Counted from the stretch's first letter, positions 1-9,332 are shown. The stretch is DNA of 49,140 nucleotides from Pseudomonadota bacterium (GCA_018241685.1 JAFEDJ010000008.1:1-49140); one strand, 5' to 3'. Numbers and translations are program-made. The notes: generated by a model not told the origin, from the letters alone.

Positions 1-259
1 CAGCACTGAAACAAACCCCACCGCTTCAGCACTGCCTCCTCACCCCGTAGCGCTTACTTCGTAACGCGCTGCAGCGAAAGAGCTGCGCATTATAAAGAAT
101 TATCAAAATCCGTCAACACTATTTGGGAAAATAATTCTCGGGCCTAGCATCACCCGGATGCTCTCGGTCAAGGCGGATTGGCCCGAGGCTTACGTCAGTG
201 TTGGGAAGGGTTAGTAATAAGCCGCCCGGGATAGCGGGCGCTAAAATGGAGCGCAGCCC

Positions 260-1495
260 GTGCTCCTGCCGCAGGTCCGCCATTCCATGCCCACATTCCT
301 CCGCTCCCTTAAGTCCCGCAATTACCGCATCTACTTCGCGGGCCAGCTGATTTCTCTGGCGGGCACGTGGATGCAGCAGATCGCCATGGTATGGCTGGCC
401 TATCGCCTTTCCGGCTCGGCCTTCGTGCTCGGCATGGTCGGCTTCGCGAGCCAGATCCCTATCCTCGTCTTCGGCGCCATGGGCGGGGTGATCACCGACC
501 GCTTCGACAAGCGCCGCCTGCTCCTTGCCACCCAGGCCCTGTCGATGGCCCAGGCGCTGCTACTAGCCGCACTGGCTTGGCGTGGCGAAGCAACCACCAG
601 TCACCTCATCGCGCTAGCTTTCGGCCTCGGCTGCATCAACGCACTGGACGTGCCGACCCGCCAGGCCATCGCGGTACACCTGGTAGACGACAAGAACGAC
701 CTGCCCAACGCCATCGCGCTGAACTCCTTCTTGATGAACGTGGCCCGTTTTGTCGGCCCGACGCTGGCCGGCTTCGTCGTCGCGCTGGTCGGTGAGGCAG
801 TGTGCTTTCTGCTCAACGCCGCCTCCTACCTGGCGGTGCTGCTGGCCCTGCTAGCGATCCGCCTGCCCGCCGAGGGCAAACGCCGCACCTCGGCGCCGCC
901 ACTTCAAGCGTTGCGCGAGGGCCTCAGCTACGCGGCCGGACATCCTGGTATTCGCTCATCACTGCTGATCGTCGCCACCACCAGCTTCCTGGCCGCGCCC
1001 TACGTGGTGCTGATGCCGCTGTTCGCGAAAGAGATCTTCGGCGGCGATGCACGCTTGTTCGGGCTGCTGGTCGGCTGCGCCGGCAGCGGCTCGCTCCTCG
1101 GCAGCCTGTACCTGGCCGGGCGCCAGGGCACCGATGGGCTGGCCCGCCTGGTCGGCCTGGCGGCACCAGCGACCGGCGCGGCAGTAGCCCTGTTCGCGCT
1201 GTCGCCGGGAATCTGGATGGCAATACCGGTGCTGATCATCCTCGGCCTAGTAATCATCATCACGGTCGCAGGCAGCAACACGCTGATCCAGACCCAGGTG
1301 GACAACGATTTCCGCGGCCGCGTGATGGCCTTGTTTACAATGGCCTTCCTCGGCATCGCACCGCTTGGTAGTTTCAGCGTCGGCAGCCTGGCCCACGTCT
1401 TCGGCGTGCGCCCGACGCTGGTCGCATGCGGCCTGCTGACGATTGGCGCCGGCCTCGTCTACCGGCGCCGCACAGTCCGATCAGCAGAGGCCTGA
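260..1495 (+). CDS. MFS transporter, EntS/MFS_3-like exporter
   Basis: Predicted inner-membrane proton-driven exporter of the major facilitator superfamily. The 411-residue protein has about twelve hydrophobic segments and opens with a helix typical of the EntS/MFS_3 branch (motif SRNYRIYFAGQ). The loop between the second and third segments carries the MFS signature-like GGVITDRFDKRR at about residues 74-85. The GTG start at 260 has GGAG about 9 nt upstream. An ATG nine codons later (287) begins directly before the first helix and is an equally possible start. The gene stands alone; the next gene starts about 90 bp later with its own ribosome site. Substrate cannot be told from sequence; siderophore or drug export is only the family's usual role. 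Confidence 0.85.
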   Translation: MLLPQVRHSMPTFLRSLKSRNYRIYFAGQLISLAGTWMQQIAMVWLAYRLSGSAFVLGMVGFASQIPILVFGAMGGVITDRFDKRRLLLATQALSMAQALLLAALAWRGEATTSHLIALAFGLGCINALDVPTRQAIAVHLVDDKNDLPNAIALNSFLMNVARFVGPTLAGFVVALVGEAVCFLLNAASYLAVLLALLAIRLPAEGKRRTSAPPLQALREGLSYAAGHPGIRSSLLIVATTSFLAAPYVVLMPLFAKEIFGGDARLFGLLVGCAGSGSLLGSLYLAGRQGTDGLARLVGLAAPATGAAVALFALSPGIWMAIPVLIILGLVIIITVAGSNTLIQTQVDNDFRGRVMALFTMAFLGIAPLGSFSVGSLAHVFGVRPTLVACGLLTIGAGLVYRRRTVRSAEA

Positions 1496-1586
1496 TTCAT
1501 CCCTAACGGGTAAAACTCCCTTGCGTCATTGGGCTCCGGCGCTTATCGTCGAGTCCCAAAAACAATAAAGAACAGGGAGCGCACGC

Positions 1587-2963
1587 ATGCCTCACACTCC
1601 TCGTCTGGCTGCCGAGACTTGGCAGCGCCTGGCCGAGACCTCATCGGACGCCATCCGTGCGGCTGTCACCGGCATCATCAAGCGGGACAAGGCTGAACTG
1701 GCCGACCGCTTTTACAAGCAGATGCTCGCCGACCCAGCCGCCGCCCAGTTTCTGTCGACACAAGCAGTCGAAGCCCACCTCAAACCGGGCCTACAGCGCT
1801 GGATGGAAATGCTGTTCTGCCACCACAGCGTGGAGGAACTGGTTTCCGCCCTCGCCCTGCAGCGCCACGTGGGCGAAGTCCATGCCCGCGCACAGATCCC
1901 GGTGCAACTGGTGGCACGGGGCTTCCGCTTCCTCAAGCAGGCCATCAATGCCCGCCTGATCGCCACCGACCTCGACCGGGAAGCCTTGGTCCATGCGGTG
2001 CTTCATGTGGACCACTTGACCGACATCGCCTTCGAGGAGATGAGTTCGGCCTTCATCCTGTCCGCCGAACGCAGCGCCCGCACCGACGAGGCCTACAAGA
2101 TGCACGAGGCCGGCCGCAACCTGGCCCTTGAGCGTGAAAAGCAATCCGTCGCAGTACTCGAGTGGGAAGCCCGCGTGTACCGCCTACTAGCCTCCGGCGC
2201 CCCCTTTCACGACATGCCGACGCTGCAGGACTCCGAGTTCGGACTGTGGCTGCACCACAAGGCACCGCTGCTTTTCGAGGACACCCGCGAATTGCCGCTG
2301 ATCGAGGCCTGTGTCAAGCGCATCGACCAGTCCCTGTTTCCGCGCCTAAGCGACGAGCGGGACACGGTTCCGGACAGCTGCGACAACCGCGAGCTGACCC
2401 GCGCGGTGCTGGTGGAAATTGAGGAACTGAAGTACCTGCTGCGCAACATGTTCGACCACATCATGGAACTGGAGGTCGGCCGTGACGTGCTGACACACCT
2501 CTTCAACCGACGCTTCCTGCCGTCCATCCTGCGTCGTGAGATCAGCCTGGCCCGCAAACACGAGTGCTCGTTCTGCGTGCTGATGATGGACATCGACCAC
2601 TTCAAGCGCATCAACGACGAACACGGCCATGACGCCGGCGACCGGGTACTGCAGCAGATCGCCGGGCTGATCGTCGGACAACTGCGCGCCGGTGACTTCG
2701 TATTCCGCTACGGCGGCGAGGAATTCCTCGCCGTGCTGGCCGAGATCGACATCCCGCGGGCAGTCTCCGTTGCCGAAAAGATCCGCCAGCGCATTAGCGA
2801 CAGCGACGTCTTCCTGGCCGGTGGCGAGACCATCCGTGTCACGATGAGCATTGGCCTGGCCGGCAGCGACGGCCATCCGGATTACCAGCGCCTCATCGAC
2901 CGGGCCGACAAGGCCCTCTACGTGGCCAAGGAAGCGGGGCGGAACCGGGTGGCGACGGACTGA
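1587..2963 (+). CDS. Globin-coupled heme sensor diguanylate cyclase (DosC-like)
   Basis: Oxygen-responsive enzyme predicted to make cyclic di-GMP from two GTP. The 458-residue protein has an N-terminal globin-coupled sensor domain (about 1-165), a middle linker domain and a C-terminal GGDEF domain (about 295-455). Visible heme residues follow the E. coli DosC pattern: proximal His99 within VGEVHARAQIP, and distal-side Tyr43 and Leu65. The active site is GGEEF at 376-380. An RxxD product-inhibition site (RAGD, 367-370) lies five residues before it, so both synthesis and feedback inhibition look intact. AGGGAG upstream of ATG 1587 supports the start. Length matches DosC (460 aa). No partner phosphodiesterase gene is adjacent, unlike the E. 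coli dosCP pair. Confidence 0.93.
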   Translation: MPHTPRLAAETWQRLAETSSDAIRAAVTGIIKRDKAELADRFYKQMLADPAAAQFLSTQAVEAHLKPGLQRWMEMLFCHHSVEELVSALALQRHVGEVHARAQIPVQLVARGFRFLKQAINARLIATDLDREALVHAVLHVDHLTDIAFEEMSSAFILSAERSARTDEAYKMHEAGRNLALEREKQSVAVLEWEARVYRLLASGAPFHDMPTLQDSEFGLWLHHKAPLLFEDTRELPLIEACVKRIDQSLFPRLSDERDTVPDSCDNRELTRAVLVEIEELKYLLRNMFDHIMELEVGRDVLTHLFNRRFLPSILRREISLARKHECSFCVLMMDIDHFKRINDEHGHDAGDRVLQQIAGLIVGQLRAGDFVFRYGGEEFLAVLAEIDIPRAVSVAEKIRQRISDSDVFLAGGETIRVTMSIGLAGSDGHPDYQRLIDRADKALYVAKEAGRNRVATD

Positions 2964-3018
2964 TATCATTCCGGGCCTCGATCGCACCACCTTCCGGGCC
3001 TCCAGCCCGGCCGCCGCC

Positions 3019-4923
3019 ATGACCGCAAGCCCCGGCCTCCGCGTGCTGTCGCTCATCCCGCCGATGACGCAGCTCAACACGCCCTACCCGTCCACCGCCT
3101 ACCTGACCGGCTTCCTGCGCAGCCGCGGCGTAGACGCGGTACAGGACGACCTGGCCCTGAAGCTGGTGCTGGAACTGTTCTCCGCCGCCGGTCTGGATGC
3201 GCTACGCGACAAGGTCCGCGCGCTGCCGGACAAGAAGCGCTCGACGACGCTGCACACCTTCGACGGCGCCTTCGAACGCTACCGCGCCACCGTCGGACCG
3301 GCGCTCGGCTTCCTGCAGGGCCGCGACCCGACCCTTGCCCACCGCATCGCCAGCCGCAGCTTCCTGCCCGAAGGGCCGCGCTTTGCGTCCCTCGACGTAT
3401 ATTACGACCCGGACGGGGGCGATCCGCTGGCCTGGGCCTTCGGCGCGCTGGGCGTGCAGGACAAGGCCCGCCACCTGGCGACGCTGTACCTCAACGACCT
3501 GGCCGACGTGCTGCGCGAGGCCGGCGATCCACGCTTCGAGTTCGTGCGCTACGCCGAGTCCCTGGCCATGGCCCAGCCGAGCTTCGAACCGCTGGCCAGG
3601 GCCCTCGCCGCGCCGCCGACGCTGGTGGACGAGACCCTCCAGCGCCTCACGCTGGAAACCGTAGCCCGCCACCAGCCGCGCGTCGTGCTGCTGTCGGTGC
3701 CCTTCCCCGGCTCGGTGTATGCGGCCTTCCGCATCGCCCAGACCATCAAAGCCACCCACCCGCACATCGTCACCGTGCTCGGCGGCGGCTTCGTGAATAC
3801 CGAGCTGCGCGAGCTGACCGAGCCGCGCGTCTTCGACTACTTCGACTACCTCACGCTGGACGACGGCGAGCGCCCGCTGCTGGCCCTGCTCGAACACCTG
3901 GACGGCAAGCGCGGTGCATCGCGCCTGGTGCGCACCTACCTGCGCGAAGACGGCCAGGTGCGCTACATCAACCTGGCCGAAGCGGACATCCCCTTCGCCG
4001 AAGTCGGCACGCCGACCTGGGACGGCCTGCCGCTGGACGGCTACCTGTCCATCCTCGACATGCTCAACCCGATGCATCGCCTGTGGTCGGACGGACGCTG
4101 GAACAAGCTCACCGTGGCCCACGGCTGCTACTGGAAGAAGTGCAGCTTCTGCGACGTGAGCCTCGACTACATTGGCCGCTATGACGCCGCCAGTGCGGAG
4201 ATCCTGGTGGACCGCATCGAAGCGGTGGTCGCCGAGACCGGCCAGACCGGCTTCCACTTCGTGGACGAGGCCGCCCCGCCGAAGATGCTGAAAGCCCTCG
4301 CCGCCGAACTGGCGCGCCGCCAGCGCTCGATCTCCTGGTGGGGCAACATCCGCTTCGAGAAGTCCTTCACCCCCGAGCTGTGCCAGCAGCTCGCCGACAG
4401 CGGCTGCATCGCCATCTCCGGCGGCCTGGAAGTGGCCTCCGACCGCCTCCTCAAGCTGATGAAGAAGGGCGTCTCGGTGGACCAGGTGGCCCGCGTCACC
4501 AAGGGCTTCTCCGACGCCGGCATCCTGGTGCACGCCTACCTGATGTACGGCTTCCCGACGCAGACCGTGCAGGACACCGTGGATGCGCTGGAATACGTGC
4601 GCCAGCTGTTCGACGCCGGCTGCATCCAGTCCGGCTTCTTCCACCGCTTCGTGTGCACCGTGCACTCGCCGGTCGGCCAGAACCCCGCCGAATACGGCGT
4701 CAAGCTCAAGCCCCTGCCGCCGATCAGCTTCGCCAAGAACGACGTCGGCTTCATCGACCCCACCGGCGTGGACCACGACGCCCTCGGCATCGCGCTGAAC
4801 AAGGCCCTCTACAACTACATGCACGGCATCGGGCTGGACCAGGACGTACGCAGCTGGTTCGACAGCAAGGTGCCCCGGCCGCGGGTGCCCAAGCACTTCA
4901 TCGACCGGGCGCTGGGTTATTGA
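3019..4923 (+). CDS. B12-binding-domain radical SAM protein
   Basis: Radical SAM enzyme with an N-terminal cobalamin-binding-like region and a central SAM domain; product unknown. The 634-residue reading starts at ATG 3019, chosen because upstream codons of the open frame overlap the cyclase gene and the protein begins with the typical LSLIPPMTQLNTPYPS. The [4Fe-4S] motif is CYWKKCSFC, which is CX4CX2C, one residue longer than the canonical CX3CX2C. It sits at about residues 374-382. A GGGFVN motif near residue 255 fits the B12-like domain, although the classic DxHxxG is not visible. The TLDDGERPLLALLEHL stretch after it is common in this family. It may be cotranscribed with the small gene at 5014. 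Confidence 0.85.
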   Translation: MTASPGLRVLSLIPPMTQLNTPYPSTAYLTGFLRSRGVDAVQDDLALKLVLELFSAAGLDALRDKVRALPDKKRSTTLHTFDGAFERYRATVGPALGFLQGRDPTLAHRIASRSFLPEGPRFASLDVYYDPDGGDPLAWAFGALGVQDKARHLATLYLNDLADVLREAGDPRFEFVRYAESLAMAQPSFEPLARALAAPPTLVDETLQRLTLETVARHQPRVVLLSVPFPGSVYAAFRIAQTIKATHPHIVTVLGGGFVNTELRELTEPRVFDYFDYLTLDDGERPLLALLEHLDGKRGASRLVRTYLREDGQVRYINLAEADIPFAEVGTPTWDGLPLDGYLSILDMLNPMHRLWSDGRWNKLTVAHGCYWKKCSFCDVSLDYIGRYDAASAEILVDRIEAVVAETGQTGFHFVDEAAPPKMLKALAAELARRQRSISWWGNIRFEKSFTPELCQQLADSGCIAISGGLEVASDRLLKLMKKGVSVDQVARVTKGFSDAGILVHAYLMYGFPTQTVQDTVDALEYVRQLFDAGCIQSGFFHRFVCTVHSPVGQNPAEYGVKLKPLPPISFAKNDVGFIDPTGVDHDALGIALNKALYNYMHGIGLDQDVRSWFDSKVPRPRVPKHFIDRALGY

Positions 4924-5013
4924 GCCAAACAGGCCAGCGGTTTAATCCCGGAACCAAACCCGGCTCACACTCGCAACATTCTAAAATCACCGCTTTTCAT
5001 TGACTGACAGCCC

Positions 5014-5322
5014 ATGAAACTGTCCCAGCTTCCCCTTGGCGCCCGCTTCGAATTCGAAGGGAAGATCTACACCAAGACCGGCCCGATGACCGCCAGCGCC
5101 GAGAGCGGCGGCCAGCGCATGATCCCGCGCTATGCGGTGCTGAAGCCCGTGGACGGCATTCCGCCTCCCGCCGCGCCCACCATCAGCCGCAGCGTGGACG
5201 CCGACGCCGTGCGCCAGGCCTTTGACGCCTTCTACGGCACCTGCCTGCGCCTGACGGACGACTTCGGCCGCGCCGAACTGGAAGCCGCGCGGCAGCGCTT
5301 TCTGGAAAGCCTGGAGAAATAG
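5014..5322 (+). CDS. Conserved small hypothetical protein
   Basis: The 102-residue soluble protein has no signal peptide or membrane helix. The first half is beta-rich (LGARFEFEGKIYTKTG), a small barrel-like pattern, and the last 40 residues are helical and charged. It follows the radical SAM gene by 90 bp on the same strand. I do not recognise a function. It is supported as a gene by codon use like its neighbours and by a clean stop before the terminator and tRNA region that follows. Confidence 0.6.
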   Translation: MKLSQLPLGARFEFEGKIYTKTGPMTASAESGGQRMIPRYAVLKPVDGIPPPAAPTISRSVDADAVRQAFDAFYGTCLRLTDDFGRAELEAARQRFLESLEK

Positions 5323-5360
5323 CGGGAACACCACGCCGGCGAGCCGGCGCGTGTGGACGC

Positions 5361-5402
5361 AAAAAAGGCCGGAACCCTTGATTTCTCTGGGCTTGCCGGC
5401 CT
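5361..5402 (-). terminator. Intrinsic terminator of tRNA-Leu
   Basis: On the minus strand AGGCCGG (5402-5396) pairs with CCGGCCT (5372-5366), with an inner CCC/GGG pairing in the loop. A run of six T follows (5366-5361). It lies 27 nt past the tRNA 3' end. Confidence 0.8.
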
Positions 5403-5428
5403 AATTCGGAACACTGCGGAACAGCTAT

Positions 5429-5513
5429 TGGTGCCTTGGGCGAGACTCGAACTCGCACGTCTTTCGACACTACCCCCTCAAGATAGCGTGTCTACCAATT
5501 TCACCACCAAGGC
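5429..5513 (-). tRNA. tRNA-Leu (anticodon GAG)
   Basis: The reverse complement folds as a class II tRNA. The acceptor stem is GCCTTGG/CCAAGGC and the D arm contains GGTAGAC. The anticodon stem is CTATC/GGTAG with loop TTGAGGG (anticodon GAG, codon CTC). A long variable arm and T arm GCGAG-TTCGAGT-CTCGC follow, and the CCA end is encoded. The length of 85 nt suits tRNA-Leu. Confidence 0.95.
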
Positions 5514-5704
5514 ATCCTTGCTCAACCCGACCCATGGATACAACAGTTGGAACGGGTGCGCAGAAGGAGGCGGATTATAGCCGAGCTGACATGAAGGTCA
5601 ACAAGTATCAGCAAACTGCACCACGCCGCTGTGGGCCGAAGGGTATGAATTCTGCTTGGAAGCCGTGATCCCTCAAATACGAGTCGCGTTCACGACAATT
5701 CATT

Positions 5705-6259
5705 ATGAAGACCATCGGCATCTTTTTCGGCACCGAAACTGGCACCACCCGGCTCATCGCCAAGAAAATCCACAAGAAGCTCGGCGACGAGATCGCCAGC
5801 AAGCCCGTCAATGTGAACCGCATCGAGATGGCGGAAATGCTCCAGTACGACGCCTTGATCCTCGGTACGCCGAGCTACGGCGTCGGCGAGATTCCCGGCA
5901 AGAGCGCCGGCTGCCTGGAGCCGAACTGGGAAGAGTTCCTGGCGAAAAGCGGCACGCCGGATTTCAGCGGCAAGCGCATCGCCTTCTTCGGCCTGGGCGC
6001 CCAGGAACGCTATTCCGACCGCTTCGCCAGCTCCCTGCTGCGCCTCCACGATGTCTTCAAGGGCTTCGGCGCGGAGATCGTCGGCGACTGGAGCACCGAG
6101 GGCTACACCTTCGCGCATTCCGCGGCAGTGCAGGACGGGCGCTTCGTCGGCCTGGTCATCGACGAGCGCACCCAGGGCATGTTCACCAACGAGCGCCTCG
6201 ATACCTGGCTGGCCCAGGTCAAGCCGCAGCTCCTCGAGAAACTCGCCACGCTGGCCTGA
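5705..6259 (+). CDS. Long-chain flavodoxin (NifF/FldA-like)
   Basis: Small FMN-binding electron carrier. The 184-residue length and inserted loop place it in the long-chain class. Residues 7-16 (IFFGTETGTT) form the phosphate-binding loop. The isoalloxazine-binding regions are GTPSYGVGE (about 54-62) and GLGAQERYSDRF (about 97-108). The C-terminal WSTEGYTF...F.GLVID block is typical of NifF-like flavodoxins. It stands alone after the tRNA-Leu locus, with no nif gene in the window, so its redox partner is not shown. NifF versus housekeeping FldA cannot be decided here. Confidence 0.9.
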   Translation: MKTIGIFFGTETGTTRLIAKKIHKKLGDEIASKPVNVNRIEMAEMLQYDALILGTPSYGVGEIPGKSAGCLEPNWEEFLAKSGTPDFSGKRIAFFGLGAQERYSDRFASSLLRLHDVFKGFGAEIVGDWSTEGYTFAHSAAVQDGRFVGLVIDERTQGMFTNERLDTWLAQVKPQLLEKLATLA

Positions 6260-6310
6260 ACACCCACGCTTCACCCCGACATCGGCAGACCGTAGCCGGC
6301 GGCGCGCTGC

Positions 6311-6332
6311 CGATGCATCAAGTGATGCATCG
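6311..6332. promoter_or_regulatory. Perfect 22-bp palindrome, operator candidate
   Basis: CGATGCATCA (6311-6320) and its exact reverse complement (6323-6332) are separated by AG. No T-run follows, so it is not a terminator. The A+T-rich stretch directly after it could be a promoter core. A dimeric repressor site is the simplest reading; the regulator is unknown. Confidence 0.5.
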
Positions 6333-6659
6333 ATACTGATATTTTATCTATCGATTAGATCATTTGATTAAAATCCAATCCCAGGCCAAGCAGCTCTGCC
6401 ACGGCCTGTAAACGTTCCCATGCCGCGCATCCCCCGTCCGGACTGGGTCGGGCGCTTTTCCCGGCATCTCCCGCCAGTGCTGGCACCCTTTCTGCTCATC
6501 AAGCAGCGGATAGCGTGAATGTGACCAGATGCTCGACCGGCGGGCATCCTCACCTCACGTTGCCTGATGTTCGCCTCTGTCCCCGGTTCAGCGCCTCTCC
6601 CTCCCGTTTCTGACATCCGCGTGCGCGTCGATCGTCCAGAAAAGCTGAATCGGGATTTC

Positions 6660-6684
6660 GACCCGCGGAAGCGGGTCTTTTTTT
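6660..6684 (+). terminator. Strong intrinsic terminator 43 bp before the chemoreceptor-like gene
   Basis: GACCCGC-GGAA-GCGGGTC followed by seven T. Either it ends a small RNA transcribed across 6333-6660, or it is an attenuator in the leader of the gene at 6727. Confidence 0.85.
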
Positions 6685-6726
6685 GCCCTGACATCGACAT
6701 CCACCCTGCCCGACGAGACACCCGCC

Positions 6727-7683
6727 ATGCCGAACGCCCAGACCTTCGACAAGAACACCCCGATCTGCCTGTCCGCCGTCCTCCTCGCCGGGGCGGCAGC
6801 CGTGTTGCCGAACAGCGTTGCGCAGACCGCCTGCGCCGCGGCCGCCGCGCTGTGCGCGCTGCTGGCCGGCCTGGGCCACCGCTCCGAAAGGCGGGGCATC
6901 CATCGCCAGTTGCTGCCGCGCCTGCACGACGAACTGGCCGCCGCGCAAACCGCCAACCAGGCCTTGCGCCAGGATCTGGAGACGGCACGCCAAGCCCTAC
7001 AGGCGGACACCGCCACGGCAGACGATCCCCGCAGCGCGGCCGTCTCGGCCTCCATCGCCGATGCCGCCCGCCTGGCCGCCGAGTTGGGCGTGTCGGTGGA
7101 CCAGGCGCTGGCCGACATGGCCAATGCCAACCGCCTCGCCGAAGCCAGCGGGGCCCGAGTGGCGGCCGGGCGGAATCACATGAGTAGTGCCAAGACGGAC
7201 ATCGAACGGGCCGGCGAATGCCTCGCCAGGGTGCAGGCCGACCTGGACACCCTCGCCGTCCAGTCCGGCCAGATTCCGGCCATCGTCGCGCTGATCACGC
7301 AGATCTCGGACCAGACCAACCTGCTGGCCCTCAACGCGGCCATCGAAGCAGCACGCGCCGGCGATGCGGGCCGCGGCTTTGCCGTGGTGGCCGACGAAGT
7401 GCGCAAGCTGGCCGAGCAGGCCAAGGCCGCCAGCGACCGCATCGGCGCCATCGCGACTGAGCTTCAGCACACCTCATCGCAGGCGTCCACGTCGGTACTC
7501 AGCGCCAGCACCGCGGTCAGTGCCGGGCGCAGCGCCACCGCCGAAGCCGAGGCGGCGATGCAGGCGATCCAGGACAGCGCCCGTGAGCGCGTCGCGGTGG
7601 TCACCCAGATCACCGAGGAAATCCGCAACCACCGGGACATCGGCCAGTCGCTGATGGTGGCGCTCGCCCAAGCCGAGGCCTGA
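6727..7683 (+). CDS. Short methyl-accepting chemotaxis-like protein without sensor domain
   Basis: Signal transducer of the MCP family, predicted to couple to CheA/CheW. The 318-residue protein has two short hydrophobic segments at about residues 12-28 and 31-49. A helical stretch follows, then the conserved signalling hairpin at about 189-231 ([14 protein letters not shown] ... [15 protein letters not shown]). There is no periplasmic ligand domain and no HAMP domain, and the coiled coil is much shorter than in standard receptors. It may sense through partner proteins or membrane state, or act in a non-chemotaxis pathway. The start follows a terminator by 43 bp, and the site upstream (CCCGACGAGACACCCGCC) has only a weak Shine-Dalgarno. 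Confidence 0.8.
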   Translation: MPNAQTFDKNTPICLSAVLLAGAAAVLPNSVAQTACAAAAALCALLAGLGHRSERRGIHRQLLPRLHDELAAAQTANQALRQDLETARQALQADTATADDPRSAAVSASIADAARLAAELGVSVDQALADMANANRLAEASGARVAAGRNHMSSAKTDIERAGECLARVQADLDTLAVQSGQIPAIVALITQISDQTNLLALNAAIEAARAGDAGRGFAVVADEVRKLAEQAKAASDRIGAIATELQHTSSQASTSVLSASTAVSAGRSATAEAEAAMQAIQDSARERVAVVTQITEEIRNHRDIGQSLMVALAQAEA

Positions 7684-7696
7684 GCGAGCGCCAGTG

Positions 7697-8464
7697 TCAC
7701 GCCGCGCCGTTCGGGTTGCGGTGGGCCCAGCTCGTCATGCGCTTCTCGACGAAGGCGAACAGCTCGTACATCACCACGCCCATCACACCGATGACGATCA
7801 GCCCGGCAAACACCAGCGGCATGTTCATCGACGAACTGGCCGACATCATCAGGTAGCCGATGCCCAGGTTCGACGCCACCGTCTCGGCGATCACCGAGCC
7901 GACGAAGGCCAGCGTGATCGCCACCTTCAGGGACGCGAAGAAATACGGCATGGCCCGCGGCAGACCGACCTTGGCGAGGATGTCGAGGCGCGAGGCACCC
8001 AGCGAACGCAGCACATCCTCCAGCTCCGGCTCCAGCGTGGCGAGGCCGGTCGCCACGTTGACCACCACCGGGAAGAAGGAGATCAGGAAGGCAGTGAGGA
8101 TGGCCGGCACCGTGCCGATACCGAACCACACCACCAGCACCGGCACGAAGGCCACCTTGGGGATCGAGTTGAAGCCGACCAGCAGCGGATACATGGCCCG
8201 GTAGAGCAGCGGCGACGAGCCCACCGCCATGCCGATCAGGAGGCCCACCAGCACCGCGATGGCGAAGCCGGCCAGCGTGGTGAGGAAGGTCTGGGTGGCG
8301 TGCATCATGATCGGCGCGAACTGCTCGACGCCCACGTGCCACACCGCGCTGGGCGCCGGCAGCAGGAATTCGGGCACGTCGAAGCCGACGCAGATCAGCT
8401 CCCACAGCAGGAACATGCCGGCCACCACCAGCCACGGGGCGGCCTTGACGAGATTGGGTTTCAT
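7697..8464 (-). CDS. ABC transporter permease, ThiX/SsuC-like
   Basis: Inner-membrane permease of a binding-protein-dependent importer. The 255-residue protein has about six hydrophobic segments. It carries the EAA-type coupling motif EDVLRSLGASRLDILAKVGLP near residues 155-175, which docks on the ATPase. Start ATG 8464 is chosen because the protein begins just before the first helix; the open frame upstream overlaps the ATPase gene. It is the last gene of a three-gene operon (binding protein, ATPase, permease) and follows the ATPase by about 10 bp. Confidence 0.9.
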   Translation of the reverse strand: MKPNLVKAAPWLVVAGMFLLWELICVGFDVPEFLLPAPSAVWHVGVEQFAPIMMHATQTFLTTLAGFAIAVLVGLLIGMAVGSSPLLYRAMYPLLVGFNSIPKVAFVPVLVVWFGIGTVPAILTAFLISFFPVVVNVATGLATLEPELEDVLRSLGASRLDILAKVGLPRAMPYFFASLKVAITLAFVGSVIAETVASNLGIGYLMMSASSSMNMPLVFAGLIVIGVMGVVMYELFAFVEKRMTSWAHRNPNGAA

Positions 8465-8474
8465 GGCAGGCCTT

Positions 8475-9254
8475 TCAAGATGCGCGCACGCGGCCGATGT
8501 GCTCGCGCAATTCATGGACGTAGCCGGCGAAGGCGTCGGTGTAGGTCACATCCAGGTCGCGCGGGCGTGGCAGGTCGATCTCCCGGCGCACCAGCACGCG
8601 GCCCGGCCGCTTGCTCATCACGTAAACGGTGTCGGCGAGGAAGACCGCCTCGCGCAGGTCATGGGTGACGAGGATTACCGTGAAGGGCTGCAACTGCCAC
8701 AGGTCGCGCAACATGCACCACAGCTCCTCGCGGGTGAAGGCGTCCAGCGCGCCGAAGGGCTCGTCGAGCATCAGCAGGCGCGGCTGGTGGATCAGCGCGC
8801 GGCAGATCGACGCCCGCTGCTGCATGCCACCGGACAGTTCCCACGGGAACTTGTCCTCGAAGCCAGCCAGGCCGACCTTGGCGAGCAACTGGCGCGCCTC
8901 GGCCTCGTAGCGCGGACGCTCCTTCTTCAGCGTGGAGCGGTAAGGCTCGACGATCTCCAGTGGCAGCATCACGTTGTCGAGGGTCGTGCGCCAGGGCAGC
9001 AGGTTGGCATTCTGGAAGGCCATGCCGACGATCTTCAGCGGCCCGCCGACCTGGCGGCCATCCACGTAGACATAGCCGCCGGATGGCATGCGCAGGCCGG
9101 AAATGAGCTTCATGAGGGTGGATTTGCCGCAGCCGGACGGGCCGACGACGGCGACGAACTCGCCCTCGCGGACCTCCAGACTGACGTCCTCGATGGCCAG
9201 CGCACCACCCGGCGCATAGGCGAGATCGACGTTCTCGAATTTGACGAAGGACAT
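8475..9254 (-). CDS. ABC transporter ATPase, ThiZ/SsuB-like
   Basis: ATP-hydrolysing subunit of the importer. Walker A GPSGCGKST at 38-46, Q-loop in AFQNANLLPW, signature LSGGMQQR, Walker B LLMLDEP and the H-loop THD are all present and canonical in the 259-residue protein. This NitT/TauT-type ATPase is in the middle of the operon, about 80 bp downstream of the binding-protein gene. Confidence 0.93.
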   Translation of the reverse strand: MSFVKFENVDLAYAPGGALAIEDVSLEVREGEFVAVVGPSGCGKSTLMKLISGLRMPSGGYVYVDGRQVGGPLKIVGMAFQNANLLPWRTTLDNVMLPLEIVEPYRSTLKKERPRYEAEARQLLAKVGLAGFEDKFPWELSGGMQQRASICRALIHQPRLLMLDEPFGALDAFTREELWCMLRDLWQLQPFTVILVTHDLREAVFLADTVYVMSKRPGRVLVRREIDLPRPRDLDVTYTDAFAGYVHELREHIGRVRAS

Positions 9255-9332
9255 GGGTGTCTTTCAAAAGCAAAAGGGGAACCTGCGGGCCCCCTTGGGC
9301 GCCCGCAGGAACACGTAGCGACAGCGCCCGGA

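Larger units (their letters stand above)
6260..6726 (+). other. Intergenic region with palindrome and leader terminator
   Basis: 467 bp without a credible gene. The first part is A+T-rich (6333-6380), follows a perfect palindrome, and could hold a promoter. The second part ends in a strong terminator 43 bp before the next start codon. No known riboswitch motif was recognised. An untranslated small RNA or an attenuated leader of the next gene is possible. Confidence 0.5.

Noticed and set aside
3202..4896. 564-codon minus-strand open frame
   Set aside because: Antisense shadow of the radical SAM gene; no recognisable motif or ribosome site.
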